Shown here: one piece after another, positions 41,774 to 50,577 of the stretch | How positions within the stretch are numbered: position 1 is the stretch's first letter | How the letters are laid out: each line of letters starts with the position of its first letter | NCBI RefSeq assembly: GCF_036388275.1 | Contig: NZ_DASVSF010000076.1 | Coordinates: 1-64,000, forward strand | Length of the DNA stretch: 64,000 bases | Reading direction: 5' to 3' | From: Longimicrobium sp. | GTDB lineage: Bacteria > Gemmatimonadota > Gemmatimonadetes > Longimicrobiales > Longimicrobiaceae | Notes under the pieces: generated by a model | What the model was told of the DNA's origin: nothing | Databases searched by the model: none | What the model saw: the letters and a program-made list of their open reading frames with translations, nothing else | Position numbers and translations under genes: made by a program

Positions 41774-43321
41774 TCACACCTTCCGCTTCTCCAGATCCCG
41801 CAGCACCACACGCGCGGCGTTGCGGCCCGAGGCGCCCATGATCCCGCCGCCCGGATGCGTGCTGGCGCCCGTCAGGTACATCCCGCGCAGCGGCCCCCGG
41901 TACTGCGCCATCCCCCCGAACGGCCGCAGCGCGAACATCTGCGTGACGCTCATCTCCAGGTGCATCACGTTTCCCCGCACCAGCCCCAGCTCCCGCTCCA
42001 GCCAGAGCGGATGCTGAAACAGGCTGCCCACCACCTTGCCGCGCGTCCCCGGCGCGTACTTCTCGAAGGCGTCCAGGATGCCGTCGGCCACGCGCTCCCC
42101 GATGTCGTCCCAATGGGCGCCGCCCGCCAGCTCGTACGGGTAGTACTGCGCCCACAGCCACAGCACCTCGCCCCCGGGCGGGGCCAGCGAGTCGTCGACG
42201 GCGCTGAACGTCATCGCCACGATGGGCGGGTCGCGCGTGGGCTCGCGGCGCAGGTAGTCGCCGTACGCCGACAGGATCTGCTGGCGGTCGCGGCACAGCA
42301 GCTGGAGCCCTACCCTTGCCTCGCGTCCTGGGTGCGCCACGTACTCCACTGGCGAGTCCAGCGCCAGCCGCAGCACCGCGCCGAAGCCGTTCCCCACCTG
42401 CATCCCGCGCGCGGCGGGTGGCCGGTGCTCCACCGGCAGCAGCCGTCCGAACGTTTCCACCGCGTGCGTTCCCGACACCACGGCGCGGGCGGTGTACGGC
42501 TGGCCGCGCACCCGGATTCCCACGGCCCGTCCGTCGTCGACCAGGATCTCGTCCACCCCCGCGCCCGTGTGGACGTAGCCGCCGTGCGCCTCTACGTGCC
42601 GGGCCAGCGCCTGCGTGAGCACCCCCGAGCCGCCGCGCGGCCGGGCGATGCCGCCCTCGTGGTAGAGCGGCTGCCAGAGGAGGAAGGGCGCCGTCAGCGG
42701 CTCCGTGGGCGGCGGGCCGGACTGCGCGGCCATCCACACCAGCGGCGCCTTCACCTTTTCCTCGCGAAAGTACTCGTCGACCACCTCGCCGTACGGGCGC
42801 AGGATGGTGCGCAGCGCGCGCTGCCAGTCGCGCCCGAAGGCCCGGTTGAAGAGGAAGCGCTTCCCCAGCTGAAAAGGGCTGGGCACCTCCAGGAAGGCGT
42901 CCTTCACCAGCCGCGCGAAGGGGCGCCAGTCGTCCATCAGGCGGCGGTACGCATCGCCCTCGCCCGGGTACTTTTGCTCCAGCTCCTGGGCCGTGCGGTC
43001 GGCGTCGCGGTGGATGAACAGCGAGTCGCCGTCCTCGAACGGGGCGAAGAAGAGCGGGTCCAGCTCCAGGTACTCCAGCCCGAAGCGCTCCAGCCCCAGC
43101 TCCTCGACCACGGGCGTCAGGCGGATGAGGATGTGCGCGCTGCCGCCCAGGTCGAAGCGGTAGCCGGGGACGATCTCCTCCGTGGCCACGGCCCCGCCGA
43201 CGATCGAACGCTTCTCGAAGACCCCCACGCGGTAGCCCGCCTGCGCCAGGTACGCGGCCGTGATCAGCCCGTTGTGCCCGGCGCCGACCACGATGACGTC
43301 GTAATCGTGCCCGCCCCTCAC
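41774..43321 (-). CDS. CrtO-type carotenoid oxidoreductase (ketolase/desaturase family)
   Basis: The 515-residue product is an FAD-dependent amine-oxidase/CrtI superfamily enzyme. The dinucleotide fold is YDVIVVGAGHNGLITAAYLA with a GGA lid (SIVGGAVATEE). The C-terminal FAD segment is LTGASTHPGGGIMGASGRNA. The GHNGL form and the LGLERFGLEYL segment resemble CrtO-type 4-ketolases more than phytoene desaturases. It starts at a GTG overlapping the cyclase gene's stop. A C-4 ketolase or related desaturase role on the cyclised end is likely; the exact reaction is not certain. Confidence 0.75.
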   Translation of the reverse strand: MRGGHDYDVIVVGAGHNGLITAAYLAQAGYRVGVFEKRSIVGGAVATEEIVPGYRFDLGGSAHILIRLTPVVEELGLERFGLEYLELDPLFFAPFEDGDSLFIHRDADRTAQELEQKYPGEGDAYRRLMDDWRPFARLVKDAFLEVPSPFQLGKRFLFNRAFGRDWQRALRTILRPYGEVVDEYFREEKVKAPLVWMAAQSGPPPTEPLTAPFLLWQPLYHEGGIARPRGGSGVLTQALARHVEAHGGYVHTGAGVDEILVDDGRAVGIRVRGQPYTARAVVSGTHAVETFGRLLPVEHRPPAARGMQVGNGFGAVLRLALDSPVEYVAHPGREARVGLQLLCRDRQQILSAYGDYLRREPTRDPPIVAMTFSAVDDSLAPPGGEVLWLWAQYYPYELAGGAHWDDIGERVADGILDAFEKYAPGTRGKVVGSLFQHPLWLERELGLVRGNVMHLEMSVTQMFALRPFGGMAQYRGPLRGMYLTGASTHPGGGIMGASGRNAARVVLRDLEKRKV

Positions 43322-44022
43322 GCGGCCCTCGCGGGTGGATGGAGAAAGAGGATCATCCCCTGCACCACGAGGAGGTTGGTGACCAGGAAGAACACCGCTT
43401 CCTCCAGCGGCAGCACGCCCAGCGAGGGCCCCAGCGTGTGCGCCGGGCTGATCCGCCAGATTTCGAGGTGGATGGCCACGGCGTCCGCCATCCACAGGTA
43501 CAGCGTGGGGATGCCGACGGCGAGCGCGAAGACGCGGCGCCGCGCCCAGATCTCGCGCCCGGCGTACGCCCACTGCAGCGCCAGCACCGGCGCCGCCCAG
43601 GCCAGGATCAGACCCAGGTAGGTGCCCTTCTCGAACGTCAGCAGCAGCCCGCCCGCCAGCGCCGCGGCGGCGTAGACCAGCGCGCCCGTCCACCGGCTGG
43701 CGTTGCCCGCCATCGATGGGCTGGTGGGAAGTAGCGAGCAGAGCAACAGGCCGGTCAGCAGCGGCTGCAGGAGAAAGAACAGGTACTCCTCCACCGGCAC
43801 GTAGCCGATGGTGCCCACCACGCGGTCGCTTCCGTAGTTCCACACCCCGCGCCAGATCAGGTAGTTGTCCCACGGCGTGGTGTAGACGAGCGCGATCAGC
43901 GCCATCAGTGCCAGGAACCGCCCCGCACGCAGATGGATGCCGGGCAGGCGCCGCCGCTGCGTCCACGCCAGGACGAGAAGGGGCGGGACGATGAACACCA
44001 GCAGAAAGGCGAGATAGCTCAC
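43318..44022 (-). CDS. crtY: Lycopene cyclase, CrtYcd-like membrane type
   Basis: The 234-residue integral membrane protein has about seven hydrophobic helices. It carries the duplicated signatures of the heterodimeric-type lycopene cyclases in one chain: TPWDNYLIWRGVWNYG and PVEEYLFFLLQ in the first half, PLEEAVFFLVTN in the second. These enzymes form beta-ionone ends on lycopene. GTG start and stop each overlap the neighbours by four bases. Placed between crtI and a CrtO-type gene, it implies cyclised carotenoids. Confidence 0.88.
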   Translation of the reverse strand: MSYLAFLLVFIVPPLLVLAWTQRRRLPGIHLRAGRFLALMALIALVYTTPWDNYLIWRGVWNYGSDRVVGTIGYVPVEEYLFFLLQPLLTGLLLCSLLPTSPSMAGNASRWTGALVYAAAALAGGLLLTFEKGTYLGLILAWAAPVLALQWAYAGREIWARRRVFALAVGIPTLYLWMADAVAIHLEIWRISPAHTLGPSLGVLPLEEAVFFLVTNLLVVQGMILFLHPPARAA

Positions 44023-45506
44023 GCGGCGCGCCGGGGAGCGGGGACCACGCGGTCCAGCACCCGCGCCGAGCAGAGCACGCCGGGAACGCCGCCGCCCGGG
44101 TGCGTTCCCGCGCCGACGAAGTACAGCCCGCCCACATCCTCAGACCGGTTGTGGTAGCGGAAGTACGCGGACTGGGTGAGGATGGGCTCCAGCCCGAACG
44201 CCGCGCCATCCTCCGACCGCAGCGTGTGCTCGAAGTCGTGCGGCGTCAGGAAGAACGGCTTCACCGGGCTCTCCCCCAAGCCGGGGAGGAGGCGCTTTTC
44301 CAGCGAGTCCCGGATGCGCTCCCAGTACGGTTGCGCTTCGCGGCTCCAGTCGATCCCCGCGCGGGTGTTGGGGACGGGGGACAGGACGTAGAACCCTTCG
44401 TTCCCCTCCGGCGCCAGCGACGGGTCCGTCCTCGTCGGCGCGTGCAGATAGAGGGAGAAGTCGTCGGCCAGCACGCGGCGGGTGAAGATGTCGTCCAGCA
44501 GCGGCTTGTAGCGGTTTCCCAGGACGATGGTGTGGTGGGCCAGCTCCGGGAACTGCTTGCGGCTGCCGAAGTAAGCGACGAACAGGCTCATCGACTGCCT
44601 GCGGCGGCGAAGCGACCGGTCCGTGTGCCGCCGCCGATGCGCGGGCGCAATCATCTGCCCATAGACGCGCGACGGGTCGGCGTTGCTGACGACGACGTCG
44701 GCGGCGAAGCGCTGCCCATCCGCCGTCCTCACCGCCACGGCCCGCCCGCCGGACACCTCGATCTCCTCCACGGGCGAGTTCATCCGCACGTCCACGTCCA
44801 TCTCCCCCAGCAGCTTCACCAGCCCGGCCACGATGCTGGTGGTGCCGCCCAGGGCGAAGTGCACGCCCCACTTTCGCTCCAGCCAGTGGATCAGCAGGTA
44901 GATGGACGTGGTGCTGAACGGGTTGCCGCCCACCAGCAGGGGCTCGAAGGTGAGCGCCTGCCGCAGCCGCTCGTCGTGGATGTAGCGCGACACCATCCCG
45001 TACACGCTGCGGTGGCTGCCCAGGCGGATCATCTGGGGGATCACCCGCGCCATGTCCGCCACGCGATCGAACGGCTGGTCGGCCAGCTGTGTGTAGCCCA
45101 CGTCGAAGATGCGTTCGGCGTGGGCGGCCAGCTTTCGATAGCCGTCCACGTCGCGCGGGCTCATGGCGCGGATCTGCGCGATCAGCCGCTCCTCGTCGCC
45201 CACGTAGTCGAAGGTGCTGCCGTCGGGATACAGGATGCGGTAGAAGGGATCCACCGGCACCAGCTTGACGTAGTCCGCCATGTCGCGGCCGGCGAGCGCG
45301 AACAGCTCTTCCAGCAGGTAGGGCGCGGTGATCACCGTGGGCCCGGCATCCCAGGTGAAGCCGTCCTGGCGAAAGACGCGCGCCCGGCCCCCGGGCTGGT
45401 CCAGCGCCTCCAGGAGCGTGACCGCGTAGCCCCGGGCGCGCAGCCGCACCGCCGCCGCCAATCCCCCGAACCCGCTGCCGATGACCACCGCGCGGCTGCC
45501 GCTCAT
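44019..45506 (-). CDS. crtI: Phytoene desaturase CrtI
   Basis: The 495-residue product has the CrtI FAD fold (AVVIGSGFGGLAAAVRLRAR), the GGRARVF and DAGPTVI segments, and the C-terminal signature FVGAGTHPGGGVPGVLCSA. It converts phytoene stepwise to lycopene or related desaturated products. ATG overlaps the regulator's stop (ATGA at 45503-45506), so it is translationally coupled to the CarH-type gene. The C-terminus overlaps the cyclase gene. Confidence 0.9.
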   Translation of the reverse strand: MSGSRAVVIGSGFGGLAAAVRLRARGYAVTLLEALDQPGGRARVFRQDGFTWDAGPTVITAPYLLEELFALAGRDMADYVKLVPVDPFYRILYPDGSTFDYVGDEERLIAQIRAMSPRDVDGYRKLAAHAERIFDVGYTQLADQPFDRVADMARVIPQMIRLGSHRSVYGMVSRYIHDERLRQALTFEPLLVGGNPFSTTSIYLLIHWLERKWGVHFALGGTTSIVAGLVKLLGEMDVDVRMNSPVEEIEVSGGRAVAVRTADGQRFAADVVVSNADPSRVYGQMIAPAHRRRHTDRSLRRRRQSMSLFVAYFGSRKQFPELAHHTIVLGNRYKPLLDDIFTRRVLADDFSLYLHAPTRTDPSLAPEGNEGFYVLSPVPNTRAGIDWSREAQPYWERIRDSLEKRLLPGLGESPVKPFFLTPHDFEHTLRSEDGAAFGLEPILTQSAYFRYHNRSEDVGGLYFVGAGTHPGGGVPGVLCSARVLDRVVPAPRRAA

Positions 45507-46444
45507 GCCTCTGCCCCACCAGGATGAAGGTCGTTCAACGCCGTGCGCAGCTCGTCGAGGTCGCGCAGCGGCACGGCGCCCGCGCGCCGCAGGGGCACGG
45601 CCGCCGCCTGGGCGCCGGGCCCGCCCACGAAAAGAGTGACGCCCTCTGCCACGGCGGCGCGTATTTCGCGTACTTCCGTATGAAGCGCATCCGCATCGTC
45701 TTCCAGCACCGCGCTCAGCAGCACCACGCGGGCGCCGCGGACGGCGACGGCCGTGGCGATGTCGGCCGCCGGGAGGTCGGCGCCCAGGTAGGTGACGCGC
45801 CACCCCTCCTGCGCCGCCGCCACGGCGGCCAGCAGCGCGCCGAACTCGTGCCGGTGGCCGCGGGGCGCCACGGCTACGGCGTCCGGGGCGCCGCGCGGCA
45901 CGGGAAGCGACTCCGCCAGCCAGGCCAGCACGCGGCCCACCTGCGCGGAAAGCACGTGCTCGTGCGCCGGGGTGATGCGGCCCTGCGCCCACCGGTCACC
46001 CACGCGGTGCAGCAGGGGAACCACCACGCCGTCGGTGAACTCGTGCGAGGGCAGCGTCACCGCGGCACCCATCAGCGTGGCATACAGGCGCGGCGCGTCC
46101 ATCGCTTCCACCGCATCGAGCGCGGACGAGACGAAGGCGCCCGCCCCCGCGCGCGGCCGGCCCTGCGGCGCGCGGGGGAGGTCATCGTCGCCCACCAGCG
46201 CGGCCAGCTCGCCGACAGACAGCGAGGCCGCCTGGCTGATGCCGTGCCCCGCCTCCGTGGCCAGGCGCAGCTGGCGGAGCCGTGAGATGTCGGCCTCGGA
46301 GTACAGGCGGCCTCCCGCGGCGTCGCGCCCGGGCTGCACCACGTCGTACCGGCGCTCCCAGGCGCGCAGCACGTGGGGCGAAAGCCGGGTCATACGGGCC
46401 GCGACGCGGATGGGGTACCGCGGCAGCGTTTCGGACGCCTGCAT
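45503..46444 (-). CDS. carH: CarH/LitR-type B12-dependent light-responsive MerR regulator
   Basis: The 313-residue product has an N-terminal MerR HTH (YPIRVAARMTRLSPHVLRAW), a helical bundle, and a cobalamin-binding Rossmann domain. The light-sensing W-x9-EH motif is exact: W152, then E162-H163 (WAQGRITPAHEH). The B12 site reads HRHEFG (197-202; His199 as lower ligand, with His at the usual acidic position), SAVL and GG (FVGGPG). In Thermus CarH the residue after that Trp is the upper His; here it is A153. The ATG at 46442-46444 follows GGGAGC. It is the first gene of the crtI operon and divergent from cruF, so it probably represses both in the dark. Confidence 0.85.
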   Translation of the reverse strand: MQASETLPRYPIRVAARMTRLSPHVLRAWERRYDVVQPGRDAAGGRLYSEADISRLRQLRLATEAGHGISQAASLSVGELAALVGDDDLPRAPQGRPRAGAGAFVSSALDAVEAMDAPRLYATLMGAAVTLPSHEFTDGVVVPLLHRVGDRWAQGRITPAHEHVLSAQVGRVLAWLAESLPVPRGAPDAVAVAPRGHRHEFGALLAAVAAAQEGWRVTYLGADLPAADIATAVAVRGARVVLLSAVLEDDADALHTEVREIRAAVAEGVTLFVGGPGAQAAAVPLRRAGAVPLRDLDELRTALNDLHPGGAEA

Positions 46445-46590
46445 CTGCGCTCCCTGTCGAAGTACCGTCAAGCTACCCTATGAACAGATGCTTGACAAGC
46501 CTTATACAAACCATGTATCGTCCCTGCGACGCTCACGGCCGTCCCCGGCCGGGCGAGCACGGCGTGACATCAGCCGCAGGGAAATACCGA
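46445..46590. promoter_or_regulatory. Divergent promoter/operator of the carotenoid locus
   Basis: On the plus strand TTGACA (46492-46497) is followed after 18 bases by TATCGT, a sigma70-type promoter for cruF. An inverted repeat ATACA-AACCA-TGTAT (46504-46518) covers its -10 side. A second one, GTCAAG ... CTTGAC, spans about 46467-46496 and reaches the -35. Both are plausible operator half-sites for the MerR-type regulator encoded next to it. AGGGAA precedes the cruF ATG. Confidence 0.6.
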
Positions 46591-47445
46591 ATGCGCAGCT
46601 CATCCGCCCCATCCTTGTCGGCCCGCCTTCCCGGCGCGGGGCTGATGGTGCTGTACGCGTTCACGGCGTTCGCCCTGTTCGGCTACGCCACCTTTGGGCT
46701 GCATCCCGGGCTCCTGGCCCGCTATCCCCAGTTCGCGCGCTTCTACGGCATCTCCTTCCAGTTCTTTGCGCAGGCGCAGATCTACCTTGCCTGGGCGGTG
46801 CTGGCCGCGGTGCTGTCGCTGTACGCGGGGAGGCGCTGGGTGCCGGCCTTCTGCGCGCTGTACCTGCTGAGCCTGTGTAGCGAGCTGCTGGGCACCGGCG
46901 CGGGCATTCCCTTCGGCGAGTACCACTACACCGAGGCGCTGGGCGCACGGTGGTTCGGCGCGGTGCCCATCGTCATTCCGCTCAGCTGGTTCTTCATGGC
47001 GCTGCCCTCGTACGCGGCTGCACGCGCGGCACTGCCGGAGCGGCCGGTCGCGCGAGTCCTCGTCGCGTCCTTGATCCTGCTGAGCTGGGACCTGGCGCTG
47101 GACCCGGCCATGAGCCACGCGACCGCGTACTGGGTGTGGGGCCAGCCGGGTGCGTACTACGGAATGCCCTGGCTGAACCTGTTCGGCTGGTACGTCACGG
47201 GATTGGGATTGATGGCGGCGCTGGCGGCGCTGCGGGCGGATGCGTGGGTGGCCCGGGTGCCCACGCGGTGGATGCTGGCCTTCTACGGCGCCAACCTGCT
47301 GCTTCCCGTGGGAATGAGCGTCGCCGCGGGGATGTGGGGCGCCGTGGCCGCCACCGCCGCCGCGCTGGCCGGTGCGGCCTTCGTCGCGCGGGCGCTGGGC
47401 CGAAGCGGGCAGGCGCACGCGAGCATGGTGGGGGCGACCGCATGA
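46591..47445 (+). CDS. cruF: CruF-like carotenoid 1',2'-hydratase
   Basis: The 284-residue protein has about seven membrane helices and the DUF422 pattern of CruF and bisanhydrobacterioruberin hydratase: GTGAGIPFGEYHYT, PLSWFFMALPSYA, LSWDLALDPAMSH and PWLNLFGWYVTG. CruF adds water to the psi end, giving a 1'-hydroxyl that can be glycosylated. The ATG at 46591 follows AGGGAA; the frame stays open far upstream. Its stop overlaps the next ATG (ATGA at 47442-47445). Confidence 0.88.
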   Translation: MRSSSAPSLSARLPGAGLMVLYAFTAFALFGYATFGLHPGLLARYPQFARFYGISFQFFAQAQIYLAWAVLAAVLSLYAGRRWVPAFCALYLLSLCSELLGTGAGIPFGEYHYTEALGARWFGAVPIVIPLSWFFMALPSYAAARAALPERPVARVLVASLILLSWDLALDPAMSHATAYWVWGQPGAYYGMPWLNLFGWYVTGLGLMAALAALRADAWVARVPTRWMLAFYGANLLLPVGMSVAAGMWGAVAATAAALAGAAFVARALGRSGQAHASMVGATA

Positions 47446-49352
47446 GCGCGCCGACCGTGACCGCCGAGCGCGAGCGGGAGCTGCTGCCGCGGGTTCGCGA
47501 AGGACTCCTGGGTGCGTCCGCCGCGGCCGGCGCGCAGGGGCTGCCCGGGACGGACGCCGCGGGGCAGCTGCTGCGGCCCATGGTGGCCTTCGCCGGCGTG
47601 CGCGGCGAGCCGCCGGCGGGGTTCTGGGACGCGGTGCTGGCCGTGCAGCTGGCGCACGAGGCGTCGCTGCTTCACGACGACGTGATCGACCAGGCGGCGG
47701 TGCGCCGCGGCCAGCCGACGCTGGCGAAGGCGCGCGGCGTGGCCTGCGCGCTGGTGCAGGGCGACCACCTGCTGACCGCCGCCTACCGGGCCGCGGCGCG
47801 CACCGGCAGCCTGAAATTCGTGACGCTCTTCGCCCGCGCCGTGGAGCGCACCGTCGCCGCCGAGGCCGCGCAGGGGCGCGCGGTGGGGCAGGTGCTCACC
47901 CGCGCCGCATACGACGAGATCGCCCTGGGCAAGGCGGGCGAGCTGCTGGGGTGCGCGCTGGCGTCCGCGGCGGTGCTGGAGGGGCGGGCGGACGCGGGAG
48001 AGGTGTTCGAACTGGGCCGCCGGCTGGGGCTGCTGTACCAGATGCTGGACGACCTGCTGGACTACTGCCCGCAGACGGACACCGGAAAGCCGCCCTTGGG
48101 CGACTACGCGCAGGGGCGGTGGACCTGGATCCTCGGCCAGGCGCCGGACCTTCGCTTCGGCGGCGAGCCGGCCCACGCGGCGCGTGCGCTTCACCGCTCG
48201 ACGCCGCGAGGCTGCCCGATGGCGCGCGCGCTGACGCAGCTGGAGGCGGAGGGCAGGCTGCTTCGCGACGCGCTTTCCCGCCACCTGCCGGACGACGTGA
48301 CGACGGTCGGCCTCGTCGATGAATGGATCGGCCGCGCTCGCGAGGCGGTGGCGCGCGAGGCTGTCGTCGTCGAGACCCCGATCGCCGTCCCTCCCACCGT
48401 CCCCGCGGCGGACCTGGCGGCGGCGCTGCGGGCACGTGTGCCGGCGCTGGATGCGGTCGATGCCTACCTGGCGACGGGGAGCCGCTCGTTCCGCTTCGCC
48501 TCTCGTCTCTTCTCGCCCGACGACGCTGGGCGGGTGGCACGGGTGTACGCCTGGTGCCGCGTCACTGACGACCTGGTGGACGATCCGCCAGCCGGGGTCG
48601 ACGCCGCGGAATTGCTGGACGCCTGGCTCGGGCTCTCCCGCCGCGCGTACGACGGGCATCCCACGGGGCTGCCGCTGCTGGACCGCGTGATGGGAGAGAT
48701 GGGGGCGCGCGGCGTGCCCTTTCGCCACGCCGCGTCGCTGGTGGAGGGAATGCGGATGGACCTGCGCGGCGAGCGGTACGCCACCCTGGCCGAGCTGCGC
48801 CGCTACACCTTTTGCGTGGCATCCACCGTTGGCCTGTGGCTCACGCAATTGATGGGGGTGGACGATGCCGTGGTGCTGGAGCGCGCGGAGCGGATGGGGC
48901 ACGCCATGCAGCTGACGAACATCCTGCGCGACGTGGGCGAAGACCGGGCGAACGGCCGGATGTACCTGCCCGCGGAGTTGATGGCCAAGCATGGCATCAC
49001 CGAGCCGATGCTGGCGCGGATGTGCGCGGGCGGGACGATCTCCCCGGCCTGGCGCGCGCTGGTGGAGGAGCTGATGGCCGTGGCCGAGGACGACTACCGC
49101 ACCGCGCTGGAGGCGGTGCCCTCCCTTCCGCCGTCGTTCGCCCGCCCCGTGGCGGTGGCGGCGCACGTGTACCGCGGCATCCACCGCGAAATCCGACGCA
49201 ACGGCCACGACAACCTGCGGCGCCGCGCACACACCCGCTCGAGCGCCAAGGTGAGCCTGGCGCTTGCTGCACTCTGGGAGCTCTTCCGCGCCTCCCGCGG
49301 CTCGGCGAGCCTCGGCCGGAGCCGAACCCTGCAGGCAGGCACGTGGAACTGA
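47442..49352 (+). CDS. Fused polyprenyl (GGPP) synthase and phytoene synthase
   Basis: The 636-residue chain joins two prenyl-enzyme folds. Residues about 1-310 are a polyprenyl synthase domain with FARM DDVID at 79-83 and SARM DDLLD at 203-207. The KTG-like segment is GKAGELLG and the late GKPPLGDYAQG matches the family's GKP segment. Residues about 325-636 are a CrtB-type phytoene synthase with SRSFRFASRL, DDLVD at 376-380 and NILRDVGEDRANGRMYLP. One chain could make GGPP and phytoene. The N-terminal GGKRxRP basic motif is only GQLLRP, so IPP binding there may be altered. ATG overlaps the cruF stop. Confidence 0.85.
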   Translation: MSAPTVTAERERELLPRVREGLLGASAAAGAQGLPGTDAAGQLLRPMVAFAGVRGEPPAGFWDAVLAVQLAHEASLLHDDVIDQAAVRRGQPTLAKARGVACALVQGDHLLTAAYRAAARTGSLKFVTLFARAVERTVAAEAAQGRAVGQVLTRAAYDEIALGKAGELLGCALASAAVLEGRADAGEVFELGRRLGLLYQMLDDLLDYCPQTDTGKPPLGDYAQGRWTWILGQAPDLRFGGEPAHAARALHRSTPRGCPMARALTQLEAEGRLLRDALSRHLPDDVTTVGLVDEWIGRAREAVAREAVVVETPIAVPPTVPAADLAAALRARVPALDAVDAYLATGSRSFRFASRLFSPDDAGRVARVYAWCRVTDDLVDDPPAGVDAAELLDAWLGLSRRAYDGHPTGLPLLDRVMGEMGARGVPFRHAASLVEGMRMDLRGERYATLAELRRYTFCVASTVGLWLTQLMGVDDAVVLERAERMGHAMQLTNILRDVGEDRANGRMYLPAELMAKHGITEPMLARMCAGGTISPAWRALVEELMAVAEDDYRTALEAVPSLPPSFARPVAVAAHVYRGIHREIRRNGHDNLRRRAHTRSSAKVSLALAALWELFRASRGSASLGRSRTLQAGTWN

Positions 49353-49921
49353 TCCAGCGTCTCGCGTTTCCGCTGCTGCTCGCGGCCGTGCTCTCCACCG
49401 TCCCCGCACGGGCGCACGGGCAGGACCCGCTGCAGCGGGTCCGCCAGCTCTACCTGTCCGCCGTCCAGGACGAGTCGGCCATCGCACGGGGGATGCGGGC
49501 GCTTCGCGAGGTGCGCGCGGCCGGCGCGGTACGGGCGGGGAGCGGCCTGGATGCCGCGCTGACCGCGTACGATGGCGCGCTGGCGACGCTCCGGGCCAAG
49601 CACGGCACCTGGCCCCCCGCCCGCCTGCGGCACCTTCGCGAGGGGCTGGCCGCGATGGACGCCGTCGTCGCCGCGCACCCGGATCACCCGGAAGTGCGCT
49701 ATCTGCGGCTGATGAGCTGCTACTACCTGCCGGCGATCCTGGGCCGGACCGCATCAGTGCGCGAAGACTTCGCGGCGCTGGCGCGGCTGCTCCCGGAAGC
49801 GCGCGGGGAGTATCCGCCGGAGCTGTACGCTGCCATCACGCAATTCGTCCTCAGGCACGGCAACCCCACGGCGGGGCAGCGGCTTGCGCTGGAGGCGGCG
49901 TTGGAGGCATCGGGCGGATGA
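49343..49921 (+). CDS. Exported hypothetical protein in the carotenoid operon
   Basis: From GTG 49343 the 192-residue product has a signal peptide (IQRLAFPLLLAAVLSTVPARA, cleavage before HGQ). A helical mature part follows (QRVRQLYLSAVQDESAIARG, EVRYLRLMSCYYLPAILG) of TPR-like character. It overlaps the synthase fusion by ten bases and the next gene by four. It might support the envelope location of the pigment pathway. No known family. Confidence 0.65.
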   Translation: MELIQRLAFPLLLAAVLSTVPARAHGQDPLQRVRQLYLSAVQDESAIARGMRALREVRAAGAVRAGSGLDAALTAYDGALATLRAKHGTWPPARLRHLREGLAAMDAVVAAHPDHPEVRYLRLMSCYYLPAILGRTASVREDFAALARLLPEARGEYPPELYAAITQFVLRHGNPTAGQRLALEAALEASGG

Positions 49922-50577
49922 ACAGCCGCTTTTCGCGCCCGGCGGTGGCGGCGTTCGAGCTGTTCTTTCGCCCGTGGATGCGGCGGCGCGTGCACGCCGT
50001 GCGCGTCTCCTTCGCCGCGCCTCCTCCCCCGACGGACCGGCCGCTGCTGCTGGCCACCAACCACGTGAGCTGGTGGGACGGCTTCGTGCTGCGCGAGGTG
50101 CAGCGCACTCTTCGCCCGGGCGCGCCGATGTACACGGTGATGTCGAGCGCGGAGCTGGCGCGCTTTCCCTACTTCCGGCTGATGGGCGTCGTGGGCGTAG
50201 ATCCCACGTCTGCGGGCTCCGTTTCCCGCGCCCTGGGATTCCTGCGGGCGCGGCTCCGGGAACGACCGGAATCCACGGTCGTCTTCTTTCCGCAGGGGCG
50301 CATCTGGCCCTCGCACCGCCGTCCGCTGGGCTTCCGGCGCGGGGTGGAGGTCTTCGCCCGGCGCCTCTCCGCCCACGTCCTTCCCGTAGGCATCCACGCC
50401 GAGCCACTGAATACCGTCGCGCCGACGTTCTTCGTCTCCGTCGGCGAAGGTGTCGAGGGACGCGTGGCGGCGGAGGAACTGGAGCGGCGTGTGGAAAAGG
50501 AGATCGATGCCGTGCTCGGTTTCCTGGCGGAGCACGGCGAGGAAGCCGGAGATGCGTGGTCGGAGGGGACGCGATGA
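49918..50577 (+). CDS. PlsC-like acyltransferase of the carotenoid operon
   Basis: The 219-residue product is an LPLAT-family acyltransferase. The HX4D catalytic motif is NHVSWWD (His49, Asp54) and motif II is AELARFPYFRLMGVVGVD. The third motif, normally FPEGTR in glycerol-phosphate acyltransferases, is FPQGRIWP, and a PVGIHAEP segment follows. The altered acceptor motif and the gene's place beside a glycosyltransferase fit an enzyme that acylates a carotenoid sugar; this is inference. ATG overlaps the previous stop. Confidence 0.8.
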   Translation: MNSRFSRPAVAAFELFFRPWMRRRVHAVRVSFAAPPPPTDRPLLLATNHVSWWDGFVLREVQRTLRPGAPMYTVMSSAELARFPYFRLMGVVGVDPTSAGSVSRALGFLRARLRERPESTVVFFPQGRIWPSHRRPLGFRRGVEVFARRLSAHVLPVGIHAEPLNTVAPTFFVSVGEGVEGRVAAEELERRVEKEIDAVLGFLAEHGEEAGDAWSEGTR

